The notes beneath the pieces were generated by a model that saw only the letters and a list, made by a program, of their open reading frames with translations, searched no databases and was not told where the DNA came from. This document shows positions 33,038 to 42,148 of a DNA stretch of 64,000 nucleotides, piece by piece (the stretch's first letter is position 1; every line of letters begins with the position of its first letter). Both the position numbers and the translations under genes were made by a program. The stretch comes from Bacteroidales bacterium (GTDB lineage: Bacteria; Bacteroidota; Bacteroidia; Bacteroidales; VadinHA17), in assembly GCA_020201035.1 (NCBI GenBank), contig JAIVHO010000031.1, positions 1-64,000 on the forward strand, in the 5' to 3' direction.

Positions 33038-33736
33038 TTACAGTTTTGGTTTACGCTCCAGCTTCTTAATCACCATCTTACGGTCACGATCCGATAAACC
33101 CTTTGTCCCGGTATAATCGACCCATGCAATAAAGCGGTTTATCTCATTGGGAACCAGCATATCAGTTGTAATGTAGTATCCTGGAAAAGTTCCCGGGGTT
33201 CCGGGATCATAATTTCTTAAATCCCAGTTGTTGTGATTTTCCTCCCATACATCAAGGTAATATACCCTCTGATGCAGATTGTTGAAAAGAACCTTACCGG
33301 TGCTGCCCGTATTACCCTGAGTAATCATATCTCTCTCATTATCCCAGTCATATAGTGACCCGTAAATTCTGACATTGGCATTCTCTACCGGGTACTCAAA
33401 TTCCCAGTCGAGTACCTCCACCTCAAGCATCGTGGGAGCAAACACCTCTATAGTCTGAAAGGCCCTGTCAATATTGCCACTCTTACTTTCAGCCGTAAGC
33501 ACAACCTCAAAAATACCCGTTGAATTATAGGTATGTACAGGATTGATGACATCACTCCATGTTCCGTCACCAAAATCCCATTCAAAGTAGATGCTGTTAT
33601 ATGACTGGTTGGTAAAATAGATCTCCTCTCCGATATAAGCCTCAATCTTGTCAACACTAAAGTGAGCATCGGGAATAGTCTCGCATGACATTATCATCAT
33701 CGAAACTGCTGCGGCTGTTAATATAATACCTTTCAT
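33038..33736 (-). CDS. PKD-domain lipoprotein
   Basis: From the ATG at 33736 the product is 232 residues with a lipoprotein signal (SMMIMSC, Cys at about residue 18). Residues 30-105 form a PKD domain with the hallmark FEWDFGDGTWSDVINPVHTY. The C-terminal half is a second beta-sandwich-like domain (EYPVENANVRIYGSLYDWDNE...) that resembles carboxypeptidase-regulatory-like units. There is no enzymatic motif. PKD lipoproteins of this phylum are usually surface proteins for adhesion or polymer binding; the ligand is unknown. Confidence 0.78.
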   Translation of the reverse strand: MKGIILTAAAVSMMIMSCETIPDAHFSVDKIEAYIGEEIYFTNQSYNSIYFEWDFGDGTWSDVINPVHTYNSTGIFEVVLTAESKSGNIDRAFQTIEVFAPTMLEVEVLDWEFEYPVENANVRIYGSLYDWDNERDMITQGNTGSTGKVLFNNLHQRVYYLDVWEENHNNWDLRNYDPGTPGTFPGYYITTDMLVPNEINRFIAWVDYTGTKGLSDRDRKMVIKKLERKPKL

Positions 33737-33860
33737 AACTTTTGCTGATTGATTTCTTAAACAAAAACAAATTATATGCCATTTTTTGTTAACGTGCAAA
33801 ACAGGTATAAATCTTAAACCAATCATCCCGGATTTTGTCTGCTTATTGTCAAATAATCCT

Positions 33861-33868
33861 TATCTTTG
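33861..33868 (+). promoter_or_regulatory. Putative -7 element of the thrS operon
   Basis: TATCTTTG lies 30 bases before the thrS ATG. A TTTG at 33834-33837, 23 bases upstream, could be the -33 box. The leader would be about 25 nt, with no room for an attenuator. Confidence 0.5.
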
Positions 33869-33897
33869 CACACTTAAAAATTGAAGATTAGCAGATT

Positions 33898-35835
33898 ATG
33901 ATTAAGATAACCCTTCCAGACAACTCGGTGCGGGAATACAGCAAAGGTATTACCGGAGCAGAGATAGCCTCGAGCATCAGCCCGAGGCTGGCCAAGGAGG
34001 TATTATCCGTTACTGTTAACGGCGAGATTTGGGACATTAACAGACCCATTGAGGAAGATTCATCGGTCAGGCTCCATAAATTTGAGGATAATGAAGGGAA
34101 GCATGCATTCTGGCACTCCTCAGCCCACCTTATGGCTGAGGCTATTGAGCAGCTTTTCCCGGGAACAAAATTTGGTATAGGGCCGGCTATTGAGAATGGA
34201 TTCTACTATGACGTTGATCCGGGCGAAACGGTAACAATTACCGAGCTGGACCTGCCCCTTATCGAGAAAAGGATGAAGGAGCTGGCCGCACTGTCGCAAC
34301 CATTTTTAAGGGAACCAGTAAGCAGGGAGGAAGCTCTCAGAATATTCAATGAAAAGGGAGATTCATACAAGACCGAACTGATATCAGAGCTTGAGGATGG
34401 AACCATTACCCTTTACCGTTCTGGTGAATTTACAGATCTCTGCCGCGGACCGCATCTCCCCGACAGCGGGTCAATAAAGGCAATAAAGGTACTCAGCGTG
34501 GCCGGAGCCTACTGGAGAGGTGATGAAAAGAGAAAGATGATGACCCGCATTTACGGGATCACCTTCCCTAAACAGAAGATGCTGGATGAGTATCTGGAGA
34601 TGCTTGAAGAGGCAAAAAAGAGAGATCACCGCAAACTGGGAAGAGAGCTTGAACTTTTCACCTTCTCGCAAAAGGTTGGAATGGGCCTTCCGCTGTGGCT
34701 GCCCAAGGGTGCCGAGCTACGGCAGAGGCTTATCGACTTTATGACTGCAGAACTTAAACGAAGGGGTTACTCAATGGTATCCACCCCTCATATAGGAAAT
34801 GTAGATCTCTATAAAACATCAGGTCATTATGAAAAGTATGGTGCAGACTCTTTCCAGCCACTGAAGACACCACAGGAGGGTGAGGAGTTTATGCTTAAGC
34901 CGATGAACTGTCCGCACCACTGCGAGATATTCAATGCAACACCTCACTCATACAAGGACCTCCCGGTACGGATGGCCGAATTTGGAACTGTTTACCGTTA
35001 TGAACAGCATGGCGAGCTTCACGGGCTTACAAGGGTACGTAGTTTTACCCAGGATGATGCCCACCACTTCTGTGAGCCGGACCAGATGAAGGAGGAGTTT
35101 AAAAGTATAATAGACCTTGTACAGTGGGTTTTCAATTCGCTGAACTTTAACGAATATACCGCCCAGATATCGCTGAGAGACCCGGCAAACAAAGAAAAAT
35201 ATATCGGGAATGATGAAAACTGGGATAAAGCGGAGAAAGCAATAATTGAGGCTGCCAGTGAGAAAGGACTTGAGACTGTCATTGTAAAAGGTGAAGCAGC
35301 CTTTTACGGCCCCAAACTTGACTTTATGGTCAGGGATGCTATTGGCCGCAAGTGGCAGCTTGGTACTATCCAGGTGGATTACAACCTGCCTGAAAGGTTT
35401 GATCTGCATTATATTGGGAGAGACAACCAGAAGCACCAACCCGTAATGCTGCACCGTGCGATTTTTGGATCTCTTGAGAGATTCGTGGCTGTTCTTATTG
35501 AGAGCACAGCAGGAAAATTTCCCTTATGGCTTGCACCTGAACAGGTTGTAATATTGCCAATAAGTGAAAAATTCCATGATTATGCTAAAAAAGTTTCAAA
35601 TTTTCTAAATAATTACGATATTCGCACCCTGAAGGACGAGCGCAATGAAAAGATAGGTAAGAAGATAAGGGATAATGAGTTAAAGAAGATTCCATATCTG
35701 CTTATCATTGGTGAGAAGGAGGCTGAGGCAGGTACCGTCTCTGTCCGCAGACAGGGCGAAGGTGACAGGGGTGTTATGGAGCTGGAAGAATTTGCCAGGT
35801 TTATAAAGGATGAGATCACAAGGGAAACAGCATAA
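33898..35835 (+). CDS. thrS: Threonyl-tRNA synthetase
   Basis: The 645-residue enzyme has a TGS domain (residues 1-60), the editing domain with [13 protein letters not shown] and CRGPHLPD, and a class II catalytic core with zinc ligands in [22 protein letters not shown] (motif 2) and [12 protein letters not shown] (motif 3), followed by an anticodon-binding domain. It charges tRNA-Thr and clears Ser-tRNA-Thr. It heads the classic thrS-infC-rpmI-rplT operon. Confidence 0.98.
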   Translation: MIKITLPDNSVREYSKGITGAEIASSISPRLAKEVLSVTVNGEIWDINRPIEEDSSVRLHKFEDNEGKHAFWHSSAHLMAEAIEQLFPGTKFGIGPAIENGFYYDVDPGETVTITELDLPLIEKRMKELAALSQPFLREPVSREEALRIFNEKGDSYKTELISELEDGTITLYRSGEFTDLCRGPHLPDSGSIKAIKVLSVAGAYWRGDEKRKMMTRIYGITFPKQKMLDEYLEMLEEAKKRDHRKLGRELELFTFSQKVGMGLPLWLPKGAELRQRLIDFMTAELKRRGYSMVSTPHIGNVDLYKTSGHYEKYGADSFQPLKTPQEGEEFMLKPMNCPHHCEIFNATPHSYKDLPVRMAEFGTVYRYEQHGELHGLTRVRSFTQDDAHHFCEPDQMKEEFKSIIDLVQWVFNSLNFNEYTAQISLRDPANKEKYIGNDENWDKAEKAIIEAASEKGLETVIVKGEAAFYGPKLDFMVRDAIGRKWQLGTIQVDYNLPERFDLHYIGRDNQKHQPVMLHRAIFGSLERFVAVLIESTAGKFPLWLAPEQVVILPISEKFHDYAKKVSNFLNNYDIRTLKDERNEKIGKKIRDNELKKIPYLLIIGEKEAEAGTVSVRRQGEGDRGVMELEEFARFIKDEITRETA

Positions 35836-35876
35836 CCCAATTAACCAGATATTAACTAAAGAAGGAGGAAATAGTC

Positions 35877-36440
35877 ATAGCAGGACCAAGAAACAAACCA
35901 GGAAGCAGATATGGTAGTCCCCGCGGAAAAGAGATGCCACATGCGATCAATAACAGGATTACAGCAAAAGTAGTAAGGGTTGTTGGTGATAATGTGGAAC
36001 CGCAGATTATGACCATTGAGGAGGCGCTTAAAGCTGCCGACGAACTGGAACTTGATCTGGTGGAGATCTCTCCTACTGCAGACCCGCCGGTTTGCAAAAT
36101 CACCGACTATCAGAAGTTTCTCTATCAGCAGAAAAAGAAGCAGAAAGAGATTAAGGCAAAGACAACCAAAGTGGTGATGAAAGAGATACGTTTTGGTCCA
36201 AACACTGATGACCATGACTATAACTTTAAACTGAAACATGCACAAAAGTTCCTTGAAGAGGGATCAAAAATAAAAGCATATGTCTTTTTTAAAGGAAGAT
36301 CAATACTTTTTAAGGAGAAGGGAGAGATACTGCTGCTGAGGTTTGCCCAGGATCTTGAAGAGATAGGCACTGTTGAACAGATGCCAAGGCTCGAAGGGAA
36401 AAGGATGATAATAACTATCAGCCCGAAAAAGAAAAAATAG
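35877..36440 (+). CDS. infC: Translation initiation factor IF-3, probable AUA start
   Basis: The IF-3 fold is complete: N domain ([61 protein letters not shown]), basic linker, and C domain ([31 protein letters not shown]). The first ATG (35934) would leave 168 residues, but the frame is open upstream and a strong GGAGG at 35864-35868 is eight bases before an in-frame ATA at 35877. Starting there adds [18 protein letters not shown], the basic extension usual in this phylum. infC often uses rare starts (AUU in E. coli) for autocontrol. An ATA at 35871 is too close to the SD. Confidence 0.9.
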   Translation: MAGPRNKPGSRYGSPRGKEMPHAINNRITAKVVRVVGDNVEPQIMTIEEALKAADELELDLVEISPTADPPVCKITDYQKFLYQQKKKQKEIKAKTTKVVMKEIRFGPNTDDHDYNFKLKHAQKFLEEGSKIKAYVFFKGRSILFKEKGEILLLRFAQDLEEIGTVEQMPRLEGKRMIITISPKKKK

Positions 36441-36470
36441 GTTCTTTAACATATATTAAATCTGTACGAA

Positions 36471-36668
36471 ATGCCAAAAATGAAGACGAACCCCGGTGCA
36501 AAGAAGAGATTCTCTTTAACCGGAAGTGGCAAGATTAAGCGTAAGCATGCGTACAAAAGCCATATCCTGACAAAGAAATCAACCAAGCGTAAAAGAAATC
36601 TTGGTTATTTCGGAGAGGTGGATAAGGCTGATGAGCATAATATCAAGCTCCTGCTGGCCAGGAAGTAG
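36471..36668 (+). CDS. rpmI: 50S ribosomal protein L35
   Basis: The 65-residue basic protein [33 protein letters not shown]... is L35 over its full length, with the KxxxKRF and H-L-x-x-K blocks. It lies 30 bases behind infC and 102 before rplT in the standard gene order. Confidence 0.98.
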   Translation: MPKMKTNPGAKKRFSLTGSGKIKRKHAYKSHILTKKSTKRKRNLGYFGEVDKADEHNIKLLLARK

Positions 36669-36770
36669 ATAACGCTGATTTTTGTGAGAGTGATACAAAA
36701 TTATTAACAGGATGACCAGCCGAAAGAGTTGCATAAAATGCAACCGCTGACATTCAAAAATTGAAAAATT

Positions 36771-37115
36771 ATGCCAAGATCAACTAATGCAGTTGCTTCA
36801 CGAAACCGAAGGAAAAAGGTTCTGAAGCAGACAAAGGGATACTTCGGCCGCGGAAAAAATGTTTACACAGTAGCTGTCAACAAGCTTGAAAAGGGACTGC
36901 AGTATGCATATCGCGACAGGAGAAAAAAGAAGGGTAACTTCAGAGCCCTGTGGATTCAGAGAATAAATGCAGGTGTGCGTCAGCACGGAATGAGTTACTC
37001 TGAGTTTATGGGTAAGATAAATAAAAAGGGAATAGCACTGAACCGGAAAACTCTGGCCGACCTGGCAATGAACCATCCGGATGCCTTCAAGGCTATTGTT
37101 GAAAAAGTAAAATAA
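36771..37115 (+). CDS. rplT: 50S ribosomal protein L20
   Basis: The 114-residue basic protein begins [20 protein letters not shown], with the L20 marks KGYFGRGKN and [19 protein letters not shown]. It binds 23S rRNA early in 50S assembly and in other bacteria represses its own operon. A strong terminator follows. Confidence 0.98.
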   Translation: MPRSTNAVASRNRRKKVLKQTKGYFGRGKNVYTVAVNKLEKGLQYAYRDRRKKKGNFRALWIQRINAGVRQHGMSYSEFMGKINKKGIALNRKTLADLAMNHPDAFKAIVEKVK

Positions 37116-37140
37116 GTAATAACAGAATAAAGAACCTGTA

Positions 37141-37172
37141 AAAAAGGGTGGCCTGATGGCCACCCTTTTTTG
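37141..37172. terminator. Bidirectional terminator after rplT
   Basis: A 13-bp perfect stem AAAAAGGGTGGCC (37141-37153) with GGCCACCCTTTTT (37158-37170), loop TGAT, then T's. It sits between convergent rplT and lepB, whose stop begins at 37173. Confidence 0.92.
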
Positions 37173-38561
37173 TTATCTTGCTGCCCTGAACATCCTGTTA
37201 AATCGTATTCTATTGAGTCCGGTTGCCTCTTTGTCAATTGACAGCCAGATAAATTTGGGCTTACCAACGATATGATCTTCAGGCACGAATCCCCAGTAAC
37301 GCGAATCGGCTGAATTGTGTCGGTTATCACCCATCATCCAGTAGTAGTTCATCCGGAATGTATAGCTGTTGCTCTCCTCTCCATTAATAAAAATACGTGA
37401 TCCCTCTGTTCTGAGGTCGTTGCCCTCATACTGACCAATAATTCTTTTATAAATATCTATGTTGGCGGAATCAAGGGTTACCGTAGTCCCCTCTTCAGGG
37501 ATCCACAGCGGTCCGTAATAATCCTCATTCCATGGATATATTGGATTATGAGGGAATATGTGGGCTCCATATTCACCCGGGCGTCTCAGATTGACCCTGA
37601 CCTCATTAACATTGGCAAAACGTTCTATGGCAGTGGCATTATCCTTTGTAAGATGCAGCAGATAAGTGGTTTCTGACATCATATTTCTGTCGGTTTCTGC
37701 AATATCCAGTCTCGCAAAGGCCATAGGGTTAATCCTTGTCCCGTTGGTTGTAATCCAGTAGCTTATCTGCTGTGCACCATTATCCGGAACAGCTTCACCA
37801 TTAACATGCAGAATGCCTCCCTTAATCTCTATAGTATCACCGGGCAGCCCCACACATCTCTTAACATAATTTTCACGCCTGTCAACAGGTCTGTACACAA
37901 TAGTGTAATCAGACCATACCATCTCTCTGGCAATTCTATTGTAGGCCTCCTCACTCCTGACTTCTTCTCCACGGAAAGCATCTCTCTCCCTGAGAGAAAC
38001 TGCCTGACTTCTGATAATCTCCTCATATGCTGTAGCCTGCTGCTCAAGGGCAACAGTATCTCCTGCCGGAAAATTGAAAACAACCGGATCAAACCTTTCA
38101 ACCGTCCCAAACCCGGCCAGTCTCCTGTAAGGCCTGGTTATAAGGTTGGACCATGATCTGGTTTTTATCACCGGGATGGTATGCTGGGTAAATGGGAAGG
38201 CTATTGGCGTGTTGGGCAGCCTTGGACCGTAGGCTACCTTGCTTACAAACAGGTGGTCGCCAATACGAAGCGATTTCTCCATTGATCCTGTTGGAATACG
38301 GTAGTTCTGAAATAAAAAGATATTTATAAGGGTGACGGCAATAACAGCAAAAATAAGTGCATCAATCCACTCCACAATCAGGGAGTTCTTTCCTTCCCTC
38401 TTCTTCCAGAAGGCCCAGTTTACCTTCTCACTTACATATATATCAAATATAACTGCCAGCCCCAGCAGAAACCACCAGTTGCCTAGCCATATTACCCACA
38501 AAAGGTAGATCAGTGCTACTACTGCAAATTTGAAATATCTGTTACCTGTTATATTTCCCAT
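37173..38561 (-). CDS. lepB: Signal peptidase I
   Basis: The 462-residue protein has two hydrophobic N-terminal segments (about residues 10-42), then a third at residues 66-87, followed by the S26 box B with catalytic Ser in PTGSMEKSL, box D with catalytic Lys in NYVKRCVGLPGDTIEIKGG and box E GDNRHNSADSRYWGFVPED. Its length and long inserts between boxes are usual for this phylum. It cleaves signal peptides of exported proteins at the outer face of the inner membrane. Confidence 0.95.
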   Translation of the reverse strand: MGNITGNRYFKFAVVALIYLLWVIWLGNWWFLLGLAVIFDIYVSEKVNWAFWKKREGKNSLIVEWIDALIFAVIAVTLINIFLFQNYRIPTGSMEKSLRIGDHLFVSKVAYGPRLPNTPIAFPFTQHTIPVIKTRSWSNLITRPYRRLAGFGTVERFDPVVFNFPAGDTVALEQQATAYEEIIRSQAVSLRERDAFRGEEVRSEEAYNRIAREMVWSDYTIVYRPVDRRENYVKRCVGLPGDTIEIKGGILHVNGEAVPDNGAQQISYWITTNGTRINPMAFARLDIAETDRNMMSETTYLLHLTKDNATAIERFANVNEVRVNLRRPGEYGAHIFPHNPIYPWNEDYYGPLWIPEEGTTVTLDSANIDIYKRIIGQYEGNDLRTEGSRIFINGEESNSYTFRMNYYWMMGDNRHNSADSRYWGFVPEDHIVGKPKFIWLSIDKEATGLNRIRFNRMFRAAR

Positions 38562-38610
38562 TGTTTTCTGTTTACTGTAATTGCAAATTGTGTTGTTGAA
38601 TATTGTGATG

Positions 38611-38618
38611 CAAAAGTA
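38611..38618 (-). promoter_or_regulatory. Putative -7 element of lepB
   Basis: Minus-strand TACTTTTG lies between the dapB stop and the lepB start, about 50 bases before the lepB ATG. It implies lepB has its own promoter, even though dapB is on the same strand. Confidence 0.45.
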
Positions 38619-38628
38619 ACTTTTTAAT

Positions 38629-39417
38629 TTAAAAGCCGAGTAGCTTCTGCATTGTTAACAATCCTTTATGATTTGTTGAATACTCAGCAGCAAGAAGTGC
38701 TCCCGATACAAATCCTGCCCTGCTGAATGCCTCATGCCTGATAGAGATTGTGTCACTTTCCGATACCCAGGTCACCTCGTGAATGCCCGTCACCTCGCCC
38801 CTTCTTTCAGAAATAATTTTAAAAAGAGAATCCTGACGTTGACCCGACTCCTCCACACGATTATCCACTACACTCTCTTCTTCAACTCCATCTCCGATTC
38901 CCTCTTTAACCCCCTTTTCCAAACACCTCCAACCATTCCACATCGTAAACTTTCTTATATCTTCAGCCAGGCTGAGAGCGGTACCGCTTGGTGCATCCAG
39001 TTTCCCGGTATGATGAACCTCATAAACTGAAGGGCTGTATCCCTCAATTTTATCCATTGCCCCGGCTACCATCCTGTTGACAGCAAACAGCAGATTAACT
39101 CCTATACTAAAGTTGGAAGCATAAAACAGGGTCCCTGAATATCTTTTCAGGGCATCCTGAACTGAAGGCATACTCTCCAGCCAGCCGGTTGTTCCAGATA
39201 CAACCGGTATACCGGCCTTAAAGCAACTGATAATATTTGCGGGAGCAGCATCAGGCCGGGTAAACTCAATTGCAACCTCTGAGTCTGACAAGCCCTCCCT
39301 GTTAAGGTTCTTAATATTGTCAACATCAAATATCCGGGTTATTGTATGTCCCTGCCGCAGAGCCACCCTCTCAATCTCTCTGCCCATGCGACCGTAGCCA
39401 ATAAGTGCTATTCTCAT
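38629..39417 (-). CDS. dapB: 4-hydroxy-tetrahydrodipicolinate reductase with an acidic insert
   Basis: The 262-residue enzyme starts with the Rossmann loop ALIGYGRMGREIE and has the substrate segment EVHHTGKLDAPSGTAL (catalytic His/Lys) and the C-terminal GFVSGALLAAEY. It reduces the dihydrodipicolinate precursor in DAP and lysine synthesis. Between about residues 163 and 195 there is a Gly/Glu/Val-rich stretch (EKGVKEGIGDGVEEES...) not expected in the family, some 25 residues longer than usual. It is 6.6 kb from lysC-lysA and not in the same operon. Confidence 0.93.
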   Translation of the reverse strand: MRIALIGYGRMGREIERVALRQGHTITRIFDVDNIKNLNREGLSDSEVAIEFTRPDAAPANIISCFKAGIPVVSGTTGWLESMPSVQDALKRYSGTLFYASNFSIGVNLLFAVNRMVAGAMDKIEGYSPSVYEVHHTGKLDAPSGTALSLAEDIRKFTMWNGWRCLEKGVKEGIGDGVEEESVVDNRVEESGQRQDSLFKIISERRGEVTGIHEVTWVSESDTISIRHEAFSRAGFVSGALLAAEYSTNHKGLLTMQKLLGF

Positions 39418-39440
39418 ATCATTAATATTTCCGTAGAATG

Positions 39441-39448
39441 CAAAGATA
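39441..39448 (-). promoter_or_regulatory. Putative -7 element of dapB
   Basis: Minus-strand TATCTTTG lies 24 bases before the dapB ATG. The remaining gap to the next gene (39449-39705) shows no gene and no clear hairpin. Confidence 0.5.
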
Positions 39449-39705
39449 TTGATTCAATCTCTAAAATAAACTGTTTTTCAAGGTCAACATCTGTTCCTAG
39501 CCTTTTTCCTCTCCTGAGCAATCGTTAACTTTGAAACCGGATGATTATCCCATTAGTTACCACGGAGAATCTTCTGACATTTTGGTGAAGTAATTGTTTT
39601 CTGGCTTTAATAGATTATTTTCTGACATTTACCGGAATGATAAGTGATATCCTGATGACTAATTAATGGAATATATGTTTTAGAAGGATTAAAAAAGAAC
39701 AAGGC

Positions 39706-42024
39706 ATGATAAGAAATATAGTATTTACCCTGACAACAATTGTTGCTACAGGTTTAACCCCCCTTTTTGCGGGGAGTCAACAGAGCATAGCTACAGAGAG
39801 TGAGAAGAACAGTTTCGGATACCTCCTCTATTCGGATGATTCGGTTGATATATGGTGGAGCTCAGGTACCTTCAGGATAATGCCTGACACTCCTCGCCCT
39901 GAAAAAGAAGGAGACACAATCCTTCTGAAGATGGCACGCAATGAGTATGAGTCGGCGCAGATTGTTGTAAGAAGCCGAAAACCTCTCAGAAATGCAAGAG
40001 TTGAGGTTGGCGAACTTACCGGAGCCGGAGGAACGGTTAAGACCGGTGAAAGCACCTTAAGAAAGGTGGAGTATGTCTATGTAAGCAAACCTACCGACTC
40101 ATACGGCTCAAAAGGATGGTGGCCTGATCCGCTGCCACTGGTGGAGGGACCTGTAAACCTTGAGGCAGGAATAAATAACACATTTTTTATTACATTCCAT
40201 ACCCCCCCTCACCGAAGGGCCGGCAAATACCACGGTGATATTACTCTGTCATGGAACAACTTCAAAAAAACTATCCCTGCTACAGCTGAGGTCTGGAACT
40301 TCTCATTGCCAGATGTACCATCAATCAGATCAGGCTTCGGACTCAGCTATGATAAAATTGCTGCCTACCACAATATCACCGGGCGAGAGGAGCTTGAAAA
40401 ATGCTATGACCTCTATATGGAGCAGTTCAGGCGCTACCGCATAGCTCCCTACTACCCGCATGCCCTTGCTCCTGCCCGTGATTCTGTAACAGGAATCCTA
40501 TGGAAGGGAGGATTATTCGAAGAAAACCCCGGTGGAGCCGGGTTAACCATGCTGATTGATGATGATGATGCAACCCGCAATATAAAAGCGGAATATATAC
40601 TGCCTGTCACGGTGTCACCTGAATCAGAATACCTTCTTGAGTGGCGGGCCAGAACAGATAAGGCAGATCAGCAATTCTGCGTTCTTCTGGAAGGATATAA
40701 TGCAGAAGGTGATAAGCTTATCTTTGAAAACCGGATGGAAGTTTTCACCGGATCAGAGAGGTGGAAGAATTACAGGTTTGCCTCCGGTAATCCCGGACAG
40801 GATGTATCATATTACAGGCTCACCATTTTCCCGGTTTTCCGAACTGAGGCAGGTGAGAATACCGGTAAGGCATGGTTTGATGATATAAGACTTACGACAA
40901 CCGGCAGCAGGGCGAATCTTCTTGAGCAGGGTGAATTTGATATTGATCCTGATGCTGTGGATGTGATTTTTGACTTCTCACGATTCGATATTGCTCTCTC
41001 CCGCTATCTCGATGATTTTGGTTTTAACTCCTTCAGGATTGACCTGCCGGGCATGGGATCAGGCACCTATTACAGCAGGAATGAGGGAAGGTACGGTGGC
41101 TTCAGACAGGGGACTGTAATCTATAATAAACTGATGATGAGTTATCTTTCACAGATTGAGGCGCATCTCAGGGAGAAAGGATGGCTTGACAGGGTATATG
41201 TATACTGGTTTGATGAACCGGGAAGGATAGACTACCCCTTTGTGCGTGAGGGAATGGAGATCATAAGGCGCGGTGCTCCGGAAATATCAACATTTCTGAC
41301 CGAGAATGATCCCGGGCCTGAAATAATGGATGTAACAGATATATCCTGCACAATCTGGCACAGGATTGATCCTGACAAGGCCAGAATGGTTAAGGAGATG
41401 GGTAATGAGTACTGGTCATACCTCTGCACGGCACCAAAGCATCCATGGCTGTCGGAGTTTATTGATCATGATGGCATTAACCTCAGGATGTGGCTCTGGG
41501 GTACCTGGGCCTACGACCTTGACGGTATCCTTATATGGTCAACCAACTACTGGACCTCCCGTTCAGCTTCACCTCCAGGTTACCTGCAAAACCCATGGGA
41601 GGATCCGGCATCCTATGTGCAGGGCTATGGCTGGCCGCTGGGGAAACAGACACAATGGGGTAATGGTGACGGAAGGTTATTCTACCCGCCCAACAGAAAC
41701 CCCGGGAAAGACATCAGGGTCTTTATTGAAGAACCGGTGCCTTCCTTCAGGCTCGAACAGCTGCGTGAGGGCATTGAGGATTATGAATATCTGACTCTGC
41801 TTAAGGAACTTGCATCACGCCTCCCTCAAACAGCGGTATATAATGAGAAATTGTACAACAGGGCAATGGATCTGATAACTATTCCGGATTCAATCTTCAG
41901 GGATGGCAAAAGCTATACAAAAGATGCGGCAGATCTGCTAAACTACCGCACAGAGATAGCCCTGTTGATAGAGGAACTTACTAACAACGTCAAAACCCGG
42001 GAAGATGCAGTCCCGGTAGAGTAA
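39706..42024 (+). CDS. Exported DUF4091/GH123-like glycoside hydrolase
   Basis: The 772-residue protein has a signal peptide (FTLTTIVATGLTPLFAG). An N-terminal beta-sandwich follows, then a TIM-barrel-like region with YVYWFDEPGRIDYPFV, where the Asp-Glu pair is where GH123 enzymes carry their catalytic acidic residues, and the C-terminal DUF4091 block VPSFRLEQLREGIEDYEYL. A lectin-like beta domain of about 130 residues (near 275-405) appears inserted in the barrel. GH123 members remove beta-GalNAc from glycans; the substrate here is not certain. Confidence 0.82.
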   Translation: MIRNIVFTLTTIVATGLTPLFAGSQQSIATESEKNSFGYLLYSDDSVDIWWSSGTFRIMPDTPRPEKEGDTILLKMARNEYESAQIVVRSRKPLRNARVEVGELTGAGGTVKTGESTLRKVEYVYVSKPTDSYGSKGWWPDPLPLVEGPVNLEAGINNTFFITFHTPPHRRAGKYHGDITLSWNNFKKTIPATAEVWNFSLPDVPSIRSGFGLSYDKIAAYHNITGREELEKCYDLYMEQFRRYRIAPYYPHALAPARDSVTGILWKGGLFEENPGGAGLTMLIDDDDATRNIKAEYILPVTVSPESEYLLEWRARTDKADQQFCVLLEGYNAEGDKLIFENRMEVFTGSERWKNYRFASGNPGQDVSYYRLTIFPVFRTEAGENTGKAWFDDIRLTTTGSRANLLEQGEFDIDPDAVDVIFDFSRFDIALSRYLDDFGFNSFRIDLPGMGSGTYYSRNEGRYGGFRQGTVIYNKLMMSYLSQIEAHLREKGWLDRVYVYWFDEPGRIDYPFVREGMEIIRRGAPEISTFLTENDPGPEIMDVTDISCTIWHRIDPDKARMVKEMGNEYWSYLCTAPKHPWLSEFIDHDGINLRMWLWGTWAYDLDGILIWSTNYWTSRSASPPGYLQNPWEDPASYVQGYGWPLGKQTQWGNGDGRLFYPPNRNPGKDIRVFIEEPVPSFRLEQLREGIEDYEYLTLLKELASRLPQTAVYNEKLYNRAMDLITIPDSIFRDGKSYTKDAADLLNYRTEIALLIEELTNNVKTREDAVPVE

Positions 42025-42148
42025 TCCCGGAGAGAGCAGTCTGTGATGAGAAACCTGCAGTGATGTGCAGTACTCCTCAGTTCTATCATCTGCTCCGCAG
42101 CACTGTAAATACCTTACCGCCTCCCAGACAGGAAGCATTTACTCCTTT

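Noticed and set aside
33737-33826. N-terminal extension of the PKD lipoprotein gene to 33826
   Set aside because: The extension would place 30 residues in front of an intact lipoprotein signal, so the ATG at 33736 is preferred.
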